From Amycolatopsis circi (GTDB taxonomy: Bacteria; Actinomycetota; Actinomycetes; Mycobacteriales; Pseudonocardiaceae): DNA of 50,781 nucleotides. Shown here in pieces: positions 23,022 to 31,170 of the stretch. The stretch lies in contig NZ_PQIA01000061.1 of the NCBI RefSeq assembly GCF_003385235.1, positions 1 to 50,781 of the forward strand, given 5' to 3'. Below the pieces are notes generated by a model. It saw nothing but the letters and a program-made list of their open reading frames with translations. It was not told the origin of the DNA and did not search any database. Made by a program: the position numbers and the translations under genes. Each line of letters opens with the position of its first letter. The first letter of the stretch is position 1.

Positions 23022-24358
23022 GCACCGCGACGAAAACCGCGAAGCACGCCAAGAAGCGGATCGGCAACGACGACTACTCGCTGCGCCGCGTCCCCGAAGA
23101 CGCCCGCTACGGGTTCGGTTCGATGCTGCTGCAGTGGCTCGCGCAGTCCGGCTCGCTGTCGCAGTTCGTGCTCGGCGCGACGCTCGGCGTGGGGATGCGG
23201 TTCTCCGACGCGTTCTGGGCGTTCACCCTCGGCGCGGTGATCCTGGAGGTGGTGATCTTCCTGATCGGCCTGGCCGGCCAGCGGGAGGGGCTCACCATGA
23301 CCATGCTGACCCGGTTCACCGGCTTCGGCCGCAACGGGTCGGCGCTGGTGAGCCTGGTGATCGCGATCAGCCTGGTGGGCTGGTTCGGCGTGCAGAACGG
23401 CATCTTCGGCAAGAGCATGCACGCACTCGTCGGCGGGCCGCCGTGGCTGTGGTGCGCGGTGTCCGGCGTGGTCTTGACGCTGCTGGTGATCTACGGCTTC
23501 AAGTACATGATGTGGCTGGCGAAGATCGCGGTGCCGCTGTTCTTCGGGCTGGTGGCGTGGAGCGTCGTCTCGACCCTGTCGGACCATTCGGTGGGCGCGC
23601 TGATGTCGGCGGCGCCGACCGCGACGGCGATTTCCGTCCCGGCCGCGGCGACGATCATCGCCGGCGGCTACATGACCGGTGCCGTGGTCGCCCCGGACAT
23701 GACCCGGTTCAACCGCAAGGGCTGGCACGTCCTGCTGCAGAGTTCGGCGTCGATGGTCCTGTCCGAGTACATCGTCGGCATGACCGGCGTGCTGCTCGGG
23801 CACCTGGTCGGCAGCTCCGACGTCACGCACATCGTGCTGTCCACGTCGGGCTTCGTCGGGCTGATCGTGGTGGTGCTGGCGACCGCGAAGATCAACGACT
23901 GGAACCTCTACGGCTCGTCGCTGGGCGTGGTGAACTTCGTGCGGACCGTGTTCGGCCGCCCGCTGCACCGCGGCGTCGTCACCCTGGTGATCGGGATCGC
24001 CGGGACGGTGCTGTCCGCGATCGGCTTCCTGCAGCACTTCACCGCGTTCCTGTCGGTGCTGGGCGTCGCGATCCCGCCGGTGGGCGGGATCATCGTGGCC
24101 GAGTACTTCCTGGTCCGCGGGCTCTCCACGCCGCTGCGGGAGACCAGGGCCGCCGGCCGGATCCCGGCGACCATGCCGGTGTGGGTGCCCGCCACGCTCG
24201 CGGTGTGGGCGGCGGCGTTCTGCGTCGGCGAGTTCGTGCACTGGGGCATCCCCGCGCTGAACTCGCTGCTCACCGCCGCGATCCTGTACACGGTGCTGGG
24301 CCGCGCCGGGCTGATCCGGCCGGTGGGTTCGGCGGAACTCGAGGAGGCGGGCCGGTGA
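23018..24358 (+). CDS. NCS1-type (cytosine/purine/hydantoin) permease
   Basis: A 446-residue membrane transporter with about 12 hydrophobic helices. It starts with a cytosolic tail containing NDDYSLRRVPEDARYGFGSM, typical of CodB-like permeases. Helix 1 (LAQSGSLSQFVLGATLGVGM), the GYMTGAVVAPDMTRF segment, and the late IPPVGGIIVAEYF helix match the cytosine permease branch of NCS1. NCS1 carriers import nucleobases, hydantoins or allantoin with Na+ or H+. It is coupled by ATGA and GTGA overlaps to DUF1177 and the M20 peptidase, so it probably brings in the substrate of that enzyme set. Confidence 0.88.
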   Translation: MSTATKTAKHAKKRIGNDDYSLRRVPEDARYGFGSMLLQWLAQSGSLSQFVLGATLGVGMRFSDAFWAFTLGAVILEVVIFLIGLAGQREGLTMTMLTRFTGFGRNGSALVSLVIAISLVGWFGVQNGIFGKSMHALVGGPPWLWCAVSGVVLTLLVIYGFKYMMWLAKIAVPLFFGLVAWSVVSTLSDHSVGALMSAAPTATAISVPAAATIIAGGYMTGAVVAPDMTRFNRKGWHVLLQSSASMVLSEYIVGMTGVLLGHLVGSSDVTHIVLSTSGFVGLIVVVLATAKINDWNLYGSSLGVVNFVRTVFGRPLHRGVVTLVIGIAGTVLSAIGFLQHFTAFLSVLGVAIPPVGGIIVAEYFLVRGLSTPLRETRAAGRIPATMPVWVPATLAVWAAAFCVGEFVHWGIPALNSLLTAAILYTVLGRAGLIRPVGSAELEEAGR

Positions 24359-25644
24359 CCGGCGCACAGGACGAGGTCGTCGGCCTCTGCCGGGACCTGA
24401 TCCGGATCGACACGTCCAATCCGGGCGCGACCGAGCGGCCCGCGGCGGAGTACGTCGCGGAGAAACTCTCCGACGCCGGGTTGGAACCGACGCTGGTGGA
24501 GAGCGCGCCCGGCCGGGCCAGCGTGTTCGCCCGAGTGTCCGGAGCGGACTCGTCGCGGCCCGCGCTGCTCCTGCACGGGCACCTGGACGTGGTGCCCGCG
24601 GACGCCGAGGAGTGGAGCGTCCCGCCGTTCTCCGGGGAGATCGCCGACGGCATGCTGTGGGGCCGCGGCGCGATCGACATGAAGGACTTCGACGCGGCGA
24701 TCCTCGCGCTGGCGCGGCAATTCGGCCGCACCGGCGAGAAACCGCCGCGGGACGTCGTGTTCGGTTTCCTCGCCGACGAGGAGGGCGGCGGGAAGTTCGG
24801 TTCGCACTGGCTGGTCGAGAACCGTCCGGACCTGTTCGAGGGCGTGGGCGAGGCGATCACCGAGGGCGGCGGGGTGTCGTTCGACCTCGGCAACGGCAGC
24901 CGGTTGTATCCGATCGAGTGCGCGCAGCGCGGACAGGCGTGGCTGCGGCTGGTCGCCACCGGCCGCGCCGGGCACGGCTCCTCGCCGAACGACGAGAACG
25001 CGGTCACCGACCTCGCCGAATCGCTCGCCCGGATCGGCCGGCACCGCTTCCCGGTCCGGCTGATCGAACCGGTGCGGGCGCTGCTGGAACGCGCCGCGGA
25101 ACTGCTCGGCGTCCCCTTCGATCCGTCCGATGTGGACGGAAGCCTGGCGCGGATGGGCCGGGTGGGGGAGCTGGTGAACGTGATCCTGCGCAATTCGGCG
25201 AACCCCACCATGATCTCCGGCGGGTACCAGGTCAACGTCATCCCCGGCCGGGCCACCGCAGCGGTGGACGGCCGCTTCCTTCCCGGGTACGAGCAGGAAC
25301 TGCTGGACACGATCGACGACCTGCTGCTGCCGTCGGTGCGCCGCGAGTTCATCCACCGGGACATCGCGATGGAAAGCGGTTTCGACGGTCCTTTGGCGGA
25401 CGCCATGTGCGCGGCCATCACCGCCGAGGACCCCGACGGGCACCCAGCGCCGTATTGCAACGCCGGCGGCACGGACAACAAGGCGCTGTCCGCGCTCGGG
25501 ATCCGCGGCTTCGGGTTCAAAGCCCTGCGCGTGCCGCCGGAACTGCCCTACAACCGGTTGTTCCACGGCGTGGACGAACGGGTGCCGCTGGAGTCCCTGC
25601 GGTTCTCCGTCCGGGTCCTGCACCGGCTGCTGCGGACTTGCTGA
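24355..25644 (+). CDS. M20-family metallopeptidase/amidohydrolase
   Basis: A 429-residue M20 protein (ArgE/DapE/CPG2 fold). Metal and catalytic motifs are visible: HGHLDVVPA (His and Asp), WGRGAIDMKD (bridging Asp), FLADEEGGG (catalytic Glu pair), and the last His region RLFHGVDERVPLESL. The dimerisation lid is between (GRAGHGSSPN). The GTG at 24355 follows GAGGAGG and overlaps the permease stop. No signal peptide. In this operon it probably cleaves an N-carbamoyl, N-acyl or dipeptide bond in the imported molecule. Confidence 0.9.
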   Translation: MTGAQDEVVGLCRDLIRIDTSNPGATERPAAEYVAEKLSDAGLEPTLVESAPGRASVFARVSGADSSRPALLLHGHLDVVPADAEEWSVPPFSGEIADGMLWGRGAIDMKDFDAAILALARQFGRTGEKPPRDVVFGFLADEEGGGKFGSHWLVENRPDLFEGVGEAITEGGGVSFDLGNGSRLYPIECAQRGQAWLRLVATGRAGHGSSPNDENAVTDLAESLARIGRHRFPVRLIEPVRALLERAAELLGVPFDPSDVDGSLARMGRVGELVNVILRNSANPTMISGGYQVNVIPGRATAAVDGRFLPGYEQELLDTIDDLLLPSVRREFIHRDIAMESGFDGPLADAMCAAITAEDPDGHPAPYCNAGGTDNKALSALGIRGFGFKALRVPPELPYNRLFHGVDERVPLESLRFSVRVLHRLLRTC

Positions 25645-25673
25645 ACAATGGCGGGCGAACCGAGGAGAATCGC

Positions 25674-26408
25674 GTGACTGACTTGTTGTTGCTGTCCAAT
25701 TCGGCCAACCACGGCCGGGGTGCGCTGGAACACGCGCTGGACGCGGTGGCCGAGGTGCTGGACGGGCGGACTGAGCTGGTGTTCGTGCCGTTCGCGCTGG
25801 CCGACCACGACGGCCACACCGAACGCATCGCCGCCGCGGTGGCGCCGCTCGGCGTGCGGGTGCGCGGATTGCACACCGCTGCCGACGCGGCGGCCGCCGT
25901 GCGCTCGGCTCCGGCGGTGTTCACCGGCGGCGGCAACACGTTCCGTCTGCTGGCTGAGCTGTACCGGCGCGAGTTGCTGGAACCGTTGCGGGACAGGGTG
26001 TCCGGCGGAATGCCGTACCTCGGCGCCAGTGCGGGGACGAACATCGCCGGTCCGACGGTGCGCACCACGAACGACATGCCGATCGTGGAGCCGCCGAGCC
26101 TGACCGCGCTGGGACTGGTGCCGTTTCAGCTGAATCCGCACTATGTCGATCCCGACCCGGCCAGCACGCACATGGGCGAGACCCGGGAGAAGCGGCTCGC
26201 GGAATTCCACGAGTGCAACGACATTCCGGTGCTCGGCCTCCGCGAGGGCGCGTGGCTGCGGGTGCGCGGGGACTGGGCGGAGCTGGCTGGGGTGTCCACG
26301 AGCGGCGGCGCGCCGGGCCGGTTGTTCCGGCGTGGTGCGCCTGGCGAGGACGTTTCCGGCGACGTCAGCGAGTTGCTCGCTCCTGTGCGTGAACCGGTGT
26401 GGGGCTGA
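25674..26408 (+). CDS. pepE: Peptidase E (S51 family, aspartyl dipeptidase)
   Basis: A 244-residue cytosolic serine peptidase. The nucleophile motif GASAGTNIAGP (Ser at about residue 120) with its strand FTGGGNTFRL before it is the PepE signature; His in LNPHYVD (about 160) and the acidic residue that follow complete the site. PepE-type enzymes remove N-terminal Asp from dipeptides. The GTG at 25674 follows CGAGGAG, 29 bases after the M20 gene, so it belongs to the same transcript. Supports a small-peptide or Asp-containing substrate for the operon. Confidence 0.88.
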   Translation: MTDLLLLSNSANHGRGALEHALDAVAEVLDGRTELVFVPFALADHDGHTERIAAAVAPLGVRVRGLHTAADAAAAVRSAPAVFTGGGNTFRLLAELYRRELLEPLRDRVSGGMPYLGASAGTNIAGPTVRTTNDMPIVEPPSLTALGLVPFQLNPHYVDPDPASTHMGETREKRLAEFHECNDIPVLGLREGAWLRVRGDWAELAGVSTSGGAPGRLFRRGAPGEDVSGDVSELLAPVREPVWG

Positions 26409-26532
26409 CACCGGTCTGTCGGTCGACTGGGAAGGGCTGGGCCCGCGGGCTCGGCCCTCCCTGTTGCGGCATCGGGGAAAGACGCTGTTTCCCGGCGTTC
26501 TGGTGCACGTCGTCCGGCACCGCGGCGTTGAT

Positions 26533-27040
26533 CCTGGCCAACCCTGACCGTGCCGCCGCGTTCGCGCTGATAGCGGACCACGGCGCGACCGAGGTGTTCC
26601 GTCGCGTCGACGACGACGAAGAGCGCTGGGTGCGACGCTGCAGGAGATCGCCGACCAGCCCGCCCGAAGGCCGTCCTCGGGGTTCCGGTCGTTGAACTCG
26701 ATCGCGACGCTCGTGCTGGCTCCGACGTTCGCCTGGTGGCGAATCAAGCCGGGGGACCGGCAGCCCGCGACGACGCGGAAGCTCGCGCTCGGGTTGTTGC
26801 TGGGCGGTGCGTCGAATGGCGGCGACGGGTTTGCCGCACGGGGTCGACGTGCCGGTGAGTTGCTTCGTGGTGATTCGCGGGGCGATGTGTTTGTCGCCGG
26901 TGGGGCCTTCGGCGGCGACTAAGCTTGCGCTGCGGGCGTTTCTCGCGGGATCAATGCGCAACTGGTGCGGTTGTACCGCGCGGACGCCGAGATCGGCTGC
27001 TTCGCCGGAGTGGGTGCAGCGGCGGATGAGCGGTGTGCGG
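26533..27040 (+). pseudogene. Decayed gene pieces, mainly a POT-family peptide transporter
   Basis: Three fragments follow in shifted frames. First, LANPDRAAAFALIADHGATE with ERWV, of unknown family. Then LNSIATLVLAPTFAW, WRIKPGDRQPATTRKLALGLL, matching the late transmembrane region of POT/PTR di- and tripeptide carriers (LAP.FAWLW...QPST..K.ALGL). Then SPVGPSAATKLALRAFLAG, matching the conserved sPvG.s..tkLAP.. region of the same family. Frameshifts and deletions separate them. The peptide-carrier relic next to PepE and M20 genes agrees with a past peptide-use role of this locus. Confidence 0.55.
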
Positions 27041-27070
27041 AGGCAACCAGCAGTGAAGGAGCGGGGCGAA

Positions 27071-28168
27071 ATGCGCGTAGTCGTGGTCGGCGGAGGGATC
27101 GTCGGTGCGGCAGCCGGGTATGAGCTGGCCCGGGCCGGGGTGGAGACGGTGCTGGTCGACGGGGCGGCCAGCGGCCGTGCGACGTCGGCTGGGGCGGGCA
27201 TCATCTGTCCGTGGGCGTCCTTAGTGGACGATCCGGACTGGTATCGGCTGGCGGTTGGCGGTGCTGAGTATTACGAGCATCTGCGGGCCGCACTGGCCGA
27301 GGACGGGGAGACTGATCTCGGCTATCGGCGGGTGGGTTCGCTGCGGCTGGTCTCCGAAGGCGAAGCGGCGCAAGCGTTTCAACGGACGGCGGATCGGGCG
27401 AGGGAATCGCCGTTGGCCGGAGACGTCGAGTTGATCGACGCTAGGCAGGCGCAGGAATTGTTCCCGCCGCTCGCGCATGACGGCCCGGCCGTCCACATTC
27501 CCGGCGCGGCCCGGCTGGACGGGCGGCTGGTCCGCGACGCGATGCGGCGGGCTGCGGTGCGGCGTGGGGCGCGGATTGTGGAGGGAACGGCGTCGATCGT
27601 CGCGGACGGCGCGGTTCGCGGCGTGCTGGTCGGCGAGGAGTTCATCGGCGCGGACGCGGTGATCGCGGCGGCGGGAGCCTGGTCGCCTGCGTTGCTGGAG
27701 CCGCTCGGGGTGCAGGTGCGGGTCGAACCGCAGCGGGGGCAGATCGTCCATCTTCGGTTGCCGGGGACGGAAACCTCGCAGTGGCCGGTGATTCTGCCGC
27801 GGTCACGGCACTACCTCCTCGCCTTCGACGATTCGCGGATCGTGGTCGGCGCGACGCGGGAGGAGGGGACTGGCTTCGACAACCGGGTGACCGCGGCCGG
27901 GTTGGCGGAGGTGCTGGCCGAAGCGTTGTCCGTGGCGCCCGGTCTGGCGGACGCGACGTATGTGGAGACCCGCGTCGGATTCCGTCCCGCCGGGCCGGAC
28001 ATCCGGCCGCTGCTCGGCGCGGTGCCGCAGGTGAAGGGACTGGTGGTCGCCAACGGCCTCGGCGCGTCCGGGCTGACGATGGGTCCGTACGCGGGTTCGA
28101 TCGCGGCCCGGCTGGCGCGCGAGGTCGACCCGGGGATCGACCTCAAGGCTTACGACCCGCTGCGGTGA
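27071..28168 (+). CDS. FAD-dependent amino-acid-oxidase-family oxidoreductase
   Basis: A 365-residue DAO-family flavoprotein. The dinucleotide fold VVVVGGGIVGAAAGYELARAG begins at residue 2. The flavin contact GADAVIAAAGAWSP and C-terminal GFRPAGPDIRPLLGAVP and GLGASGLTMGPYAG are standard. Family members (glycine, sarcosine, proline or D-amino-acid oxidases and dehydrogenases) oxidise a carbon-nitrogen bond. The ATG at 27071 follows GAAGGAG. It follows the PepE operon after decayed sequence and is convergent with the second M20 gene across a 17-bp stem terminator. Substrate possibly an amino acid made by the peptidases; inferred. Confidence 0.88.
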   Translation: MRVVVVGGGIVGAAAGYELARAGVETVLVDGAASGRATSAGAGIICPWASLVDDPDWYRLAVGGAEYYEHLRAALAEDGETDLGYRRVGSLRLVSEGEAAQAFQRTADRARESPLAGDVELIDARQAQELFPPLAHDGPAVHIPGAARLDGRLVRDAMRRAAVRRGARIVEGTASIVADGAVRGVLVGEEFIGADAVIAAAGAWSPALLEPLGVQVRVEPQRGQIVHLRLPGTETSQWPVILPRSRHYLLAFDDSRIVVGATREEGTGFDNRVTAAGLAEVLAEALSVAPGLADATYVETRVGFRPAGPDIRPLLGAVPQVKGLVVANGLGASGLTMGPYAGSIAARLAREVDPGIDLKAYDPLR

Positions 28169-28210
28169 CGGGTGCGCGCCGACCGGGAGCTTGCGGTCGG
28201 CGCGCACCCG
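28169..28210. terminator. Very strong bidirectional terminator
   Basis: CGGGTGCGCGCCGACCG (28169-28185) and its exact complement (28194-28210) form a 17-bp stem with an 8-base loop, starting right after the oxidase stop codon and 20 bases before the stop of the convergent M20 gene. Confidence 0.85.
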
Positions 28211-28230
28211 TGCGGGCTCCGGGGAACGGA

Positions 28231-29289
28231 TCAACTCGCAGCGGACAAGACCAGCTCCCGGTAGTTGCGCAAAGCCTGCCGCCAGGACTCCAAGTCCAGC
28301 TTCTCGTTCGCCGCGTGCATCTGCCGGGGGTCTCCCGGGCCCCAGATCACGATCGGGGCTCCGGCCACGGACCCGGCCAATGCCGAGGCGTCCGTGAAAT
28401 ACGTCGCGGCTGGTGCGGTGGCTTGGCCAGCGAGAGCGTCCGGCAAGCGCGGGGTCCGGACGGCGGGCAGATCGAGATCCACCTCCGCAGTGATGGCCGG
28501 ATCGAGCGCGGAAGCCCAAGCGATCACCGGCGCGCCACCGTCCACAGTGCGCACGTCCAGCGTCAGAACAGCCGAAGCGGGAACGATATTCGTCGCGGTC
28601 CCGCCCTCGAAAGTGCCGACGTTGACGGTCTCCTCGCCTAGATAGTCCTCAGTGGACAACGGCAGCGAACCGAGCGAGCCGAGAGCCCGGTCGGCGAGCA
28701 GCTGGATCGCGTTGCGTCCGAGCTGGGGAGTGGAACCGTGGGCGGCTTTGCCCGTCGCGGCGAGGCGCAGCCACGTGGCTCCGCGATGTCCGAGCGAGAC
28801 GCGGTTGTGCGTCGCCTCCGGGACCACGACGATCCGCGGCGTCAGGTTCAGCGACGCAGAAGCCTCGGCCGCGCCCCGGCAGCCGATCTCTTCGTCGCTG
28901 GTGAGGAGGACCTGCGCGTCGGCACCGGCTTCCGCGGCGTTGCGCAACGCGGCCAAGGCGGCGACCAGCCCGCCCTTCATGTCGACGCTGCCCCGGCCGT
29001 GCAGGAACTCCTCGTCGACGTCCGCGGAGAACGGCGCGCGGTCCCACCGGTCGGGGGAGCCGACCGGGACGGTGTCGATGTGGCAGACGAACAGCGTTCC
29101 GTCGCCCGAACCGGTGCCGAGCAGCACCCACGGCCGCCCGGCGGCGGAGCGTTGCAGCACGCGGACGCCCGCGGTGGCGGTGGCGTAGGAGACGGCCAGC
29201 TCCTGCGCGGCGGCTTGCGCGACGCTGTCGCCGGAGGTGGTGTCCTGGCGCACCAGATCGCGCAGCAGCGAGAGGGCTTCGTCGGTCAT
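28231..29289 (-). CDS. M20-family peptidase (ArgE/DapE-like)
   Basis: A 352-residue M20 metallohydrolase distinct from the one at 24355. Motifs: FVCHIDTVPVG (metal His, Asp), HGRGSVDMKGG (bridging Asp), LTSDEEIGCRG (catalytic Glu-Glu) and a HGSTPQ lid start; the last metal His is in IVIWGPGDPRQMHAANEKLD. The ATG overlaps the stop of the LacI gene (ATGA), so regulator and enzyme are one transcript. A deacylase/deacetylase role (ArgE, acetyl-lysine deacetylase LysK) is possible; the substrate cannot be told. Confidence 0.88.
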   Translation of the reverse strand: MTDEALSLLRDLVRQDTTSGDSVAQAAAQELAVSYATATAGVRVLQRSAAGRPWVLLGTGSGDGTLFVCHIDTVPVGSPDRWDRAPFSADVDEEFLHGRGSVDMKGGLVAALAALRNAAEAGADAQVLLTSDEEIGCRGAAEASASLNLTPRIVVVPEATHNRVSLGHRGATWLRLAATGKAAHGSTPQLGRNAIQLLADRALGSLGSLPLSTEDYLGEETVNVGTFEGGTATNIVPASAVLTLDVRTVDGGAPVIAWASALDPAITAEVDLDLPAVRTPRLPDALAGQATAPAATYFTDASALAGSVAGAPIVIWGPGDPRQMHAANEKLDLESWRQALRNYRELVLSAAS

Positions 29290-30275
29290 GCGGAGTACTC
29301 CCGGGTCGACTCGCGGACGACGAGCTGCATGGAGAGCACGTGGTCCGCGGGGCTCTCGCCGGCCGCGAGCCGGGTGATCTCGTCGACCGCTTTGCGGGCC
29401 ATCTGCTCGGTCGGCTGCGCGACGGTGGTCAGCCGGGGCGAGGTCCATTCGCCGAGCGTGATTCCGTCGCAGCCGATCACCGACAGGTCTCCCGGCACCG
29501 AAACCCCCGCGCGGCGGGCCGCTTCGAGCAGGCCGACCGCGGCGATGTCGCTGGCGGTGAACACCGCGGTCGGCGCCGCGTCGGCCCGCGCCATGTGCGC
29601 GAAGAAGTTCATGCCGAAGGCCGAGCTGAACGTGCCGCGCACGATCATCGATTCGTTCACCTCGACCCCGTGCGCCTTCATCGCCGCCCGGTATCCGGCC
29701 TCGCGCTGGTCCGCCGTCCGCAGCCCGGCCGGGCCGCCGACGTGGGCGATGAGCCGGTGGCCCTGGGAGATCAGATGGGTGGTCGCCTGGTACGCGCCGC
29801 CGAAGCTGTTCGCGGTGATGTGCGCGATCCGCGGTCCGGCGGCCTCGACGTACTCGTCGAGGAAGACCACCGGGAAATCGCCGGCCAGCCGGCTCGCGAA
29901 AGCCTCGTTGGTGTTGTTCATCCCCAGGTAGATCAGCCCGCCCACCTCCGGCACCCGCATCAGGCGCTCGACACTGGCGCGTTCCCGCGACGGCGACGAG
30001 CCGGTGAGGGCGGTGAACACGTCGATGCCGTCCGCGGCGGCGGCGTCGGCCACCGCGTCCGCCAGCGCGGAGAAATACGGGTTGTCCAGCGACGGGACCA
30101 CCAGGCCGAGGCTGAGCCCGGCCACCTGTTTCTGGACCGGCGGATGCCCTTCGGCGGACAGCGCGGCGTCGATTCGCCGGGCCGTCTCGGAGGCGACGTT
30201 GAGCTCCCCCCGGACGTACCTCGACACCGTCGACACGGCCACTCCGGCCTCTCGGGCCACCTTCGCCAGCGACAT
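29286..30275 (-). CDS. LacI-family transcriptional regulator
   Basis: A 329-residue LacI/GalR regulator. The helix-turn-helix SLAKVAREAGVAVSTVSRYVRGELNVASETARRIDAAL occupies residues 2-40, with a hinge after it, then the periplasmic-binding-protein-like sensor (LGLVVPSLDNPYFSALADAV; VGGLIYLGMNN; VFTASDIAAVGLLEAAR; LSVIGCDGI). It is divergent from the amidotransferase-DMT-lactonase-kinase operon and overlaps the M20 gene behind it. Probable repressor of both sides through the two tandem sites in the 111-base space. Confidence 0.93.
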   Translation of the reverse strand: MSLAKVAREAGVAVSTVSRYVRGELNVASETARRIDAALSAEGHPPVQKQVAGLSLGLVVPSLDNPYFSALADAVADAAAADGIDVFTALTGSSPSRERASVERLMRVPEVGGLIYLGMNNTNEAFASRLAGDFPVVFLDEYVEAAGPRIAHITANSFGGAYQATTHLISQGHRLIAHVGGPAGLRTADQREAGYRAAMKAHGVEVNESMIVRGTFSSAFGMNFFAHMARADAAPTAVFTASDIAAVGLLEAARRAGVSVPGDLSVIGCDGITLGEWTSPRLTTVAQPTEQMARKAVDEITRLAAGESPADHVLSMQLVVRESTREYSA

Positions 30276-30334
30276 CCGGCTCCTCCCCGTTCGAGCGTTG
30301 ACGGCGACTGCAACCGCATCCTATATTGGCGTTG

Positions 30335-30352
30335 TTGCGCTATGTTGCGCAA
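30335..30352. promoter_or_regulatory. Two tandem LacI-type half-palindromic sites
   Basis: TTGCGCAA (30345-30352, perfect) and TTGCGCTA (30335-30342) are centred on CG steps exactly 10 bp apart, one helical turn, in the LacI/amidotransferase intergenic space. LacI-family sites usually have a central CG. They lie 35-50 bases before the amidotransferase start. Confidence 0.6.
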
Positions 30353-30386
30353 TACACGCTAAAGCTTTCGCCCGAAGGAGTCGTCG

Positions 30387-31139
30387 ATGGTCAAGGTCCT
30401 GCTAGCCGGGGAGTCGTGGGTCAGTGCGACGATCGACCACAAGGGATACGACCCGTTCGCGCACACGCAGGTGGAGATCGGGTGCGAGCGGCTGCTGGCG
30501 GCGCTGGCGGCGGAAGGGGTCGAGGTGACTCACCTGCGTTCGCACGACGTGGCCGAGAAGTTCCCGCAGACGCTGGAGGAACTCGCCGCCTACGACGTCG
30601 TCCTGCTCTCCGACGTCGGCTCCAACACGCTGCTGCTGCACCCGGACACGTTCGCCCGCGGCCGCCCGGCGCCCAACCGGCTCAAGCTGCTGCGCGAATG
30701 GGTTCAGGGCGGCGGCGGCCTGATGATGGCTGGCGGCTACCTGAGCTTCCAGGGCTTCGAGGGCAAGGCCAACTACCGCCGGACGCCGATCGAGGAGATC
30801 CTCCCGGTCGACATCGATCCGTTCGACGACCGCGTCGAAACGCCGGAGGGCGTCCGCGCGCAGGTCGTGCAGTCCGGCCACCCCGTGGTCGCCGGTCTCG
30901 ACCGGGAATGGCCGATCCTGCTGGGCTACCAGCACACCACGCTCAAGCCGGACGCCGAGCTGCTCGCCACCGTCGAGGGCGACGTCATGCTGGCCGCCCG
31001 CCAGGTCGGGCAGGGCCGCACCCTCGCGTTCACCTCGGACATCTCCCCGCACTGGGCTCCGGAGGAGTTCATGAGCTGGGACGGCTACGGCAAGCTCTTC
31101 GCGCAGGCGATGACCTGGCTCGCCGGACGCGAAATCTGA
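30387..31139 (+). CDS. Glutamine-amidotransferase-like (class I GATase fold) protein
   Basis: A 250-residue protein with a flavodoxin-like GATase1 fold: VLLAGESWVSATIDHKGYDPF, YDVVLLSDVGSNTLLLHPD, LLREWVQGGGGLMMAGGYLSFQG and a terminal GQGRTLAFTSDISPHWAPEEF. The usual GATase nucleophile Cys in GXCXG is not present; the equivalent loop reads GGYLSF, so glutaminase activity is doubtful. The family is cytoplasmic, function unknown, and often lies beside sugar kinases and phosphotriesterase-like genes. ATG after GAAGGAG. First gene of the LacI-controlled operon. Confidence 0.8.
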   Translation: MVKVLLAGESWVSATIDHKGYDPFAHTQVEIGCERLLAALAAEGVEVTHLRSHDVAEKFPQTLEELAAYDVVLLSDVGSNTLLLHPDTFARGRPAPNRLKLLREWVQGGGGLMMAGGYLSFQGFEGKANYRRTPIEEILPVDIDPFDDRVETPEGVRAQVVQSGHPVVAGLDREWPILLGYQHTTLKPDAELLATVEGDVMLAARQVGQGRTLAFTSDISPHWAPEEFMSWDGYGKLFAQAMTWLAGREI

Positions 31140-31170
31140 GCCGCGCGCACTCGGGATCAAGGAGGATTCG

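Noticed and set aside
22970..24367. 465-codon minus-strand frame opposite the NCS1 permease
   Set aside because: Composition is His/Arg/Asp-rich shadow sequence; the plus frame is a full transporter coupled to its neighbours.
30345..30352. TTGCGCAA read as part of a sigma-type promoter
   Set aside because: The repeats fit LacI site geometry better, and no -10 element is at the right distance.
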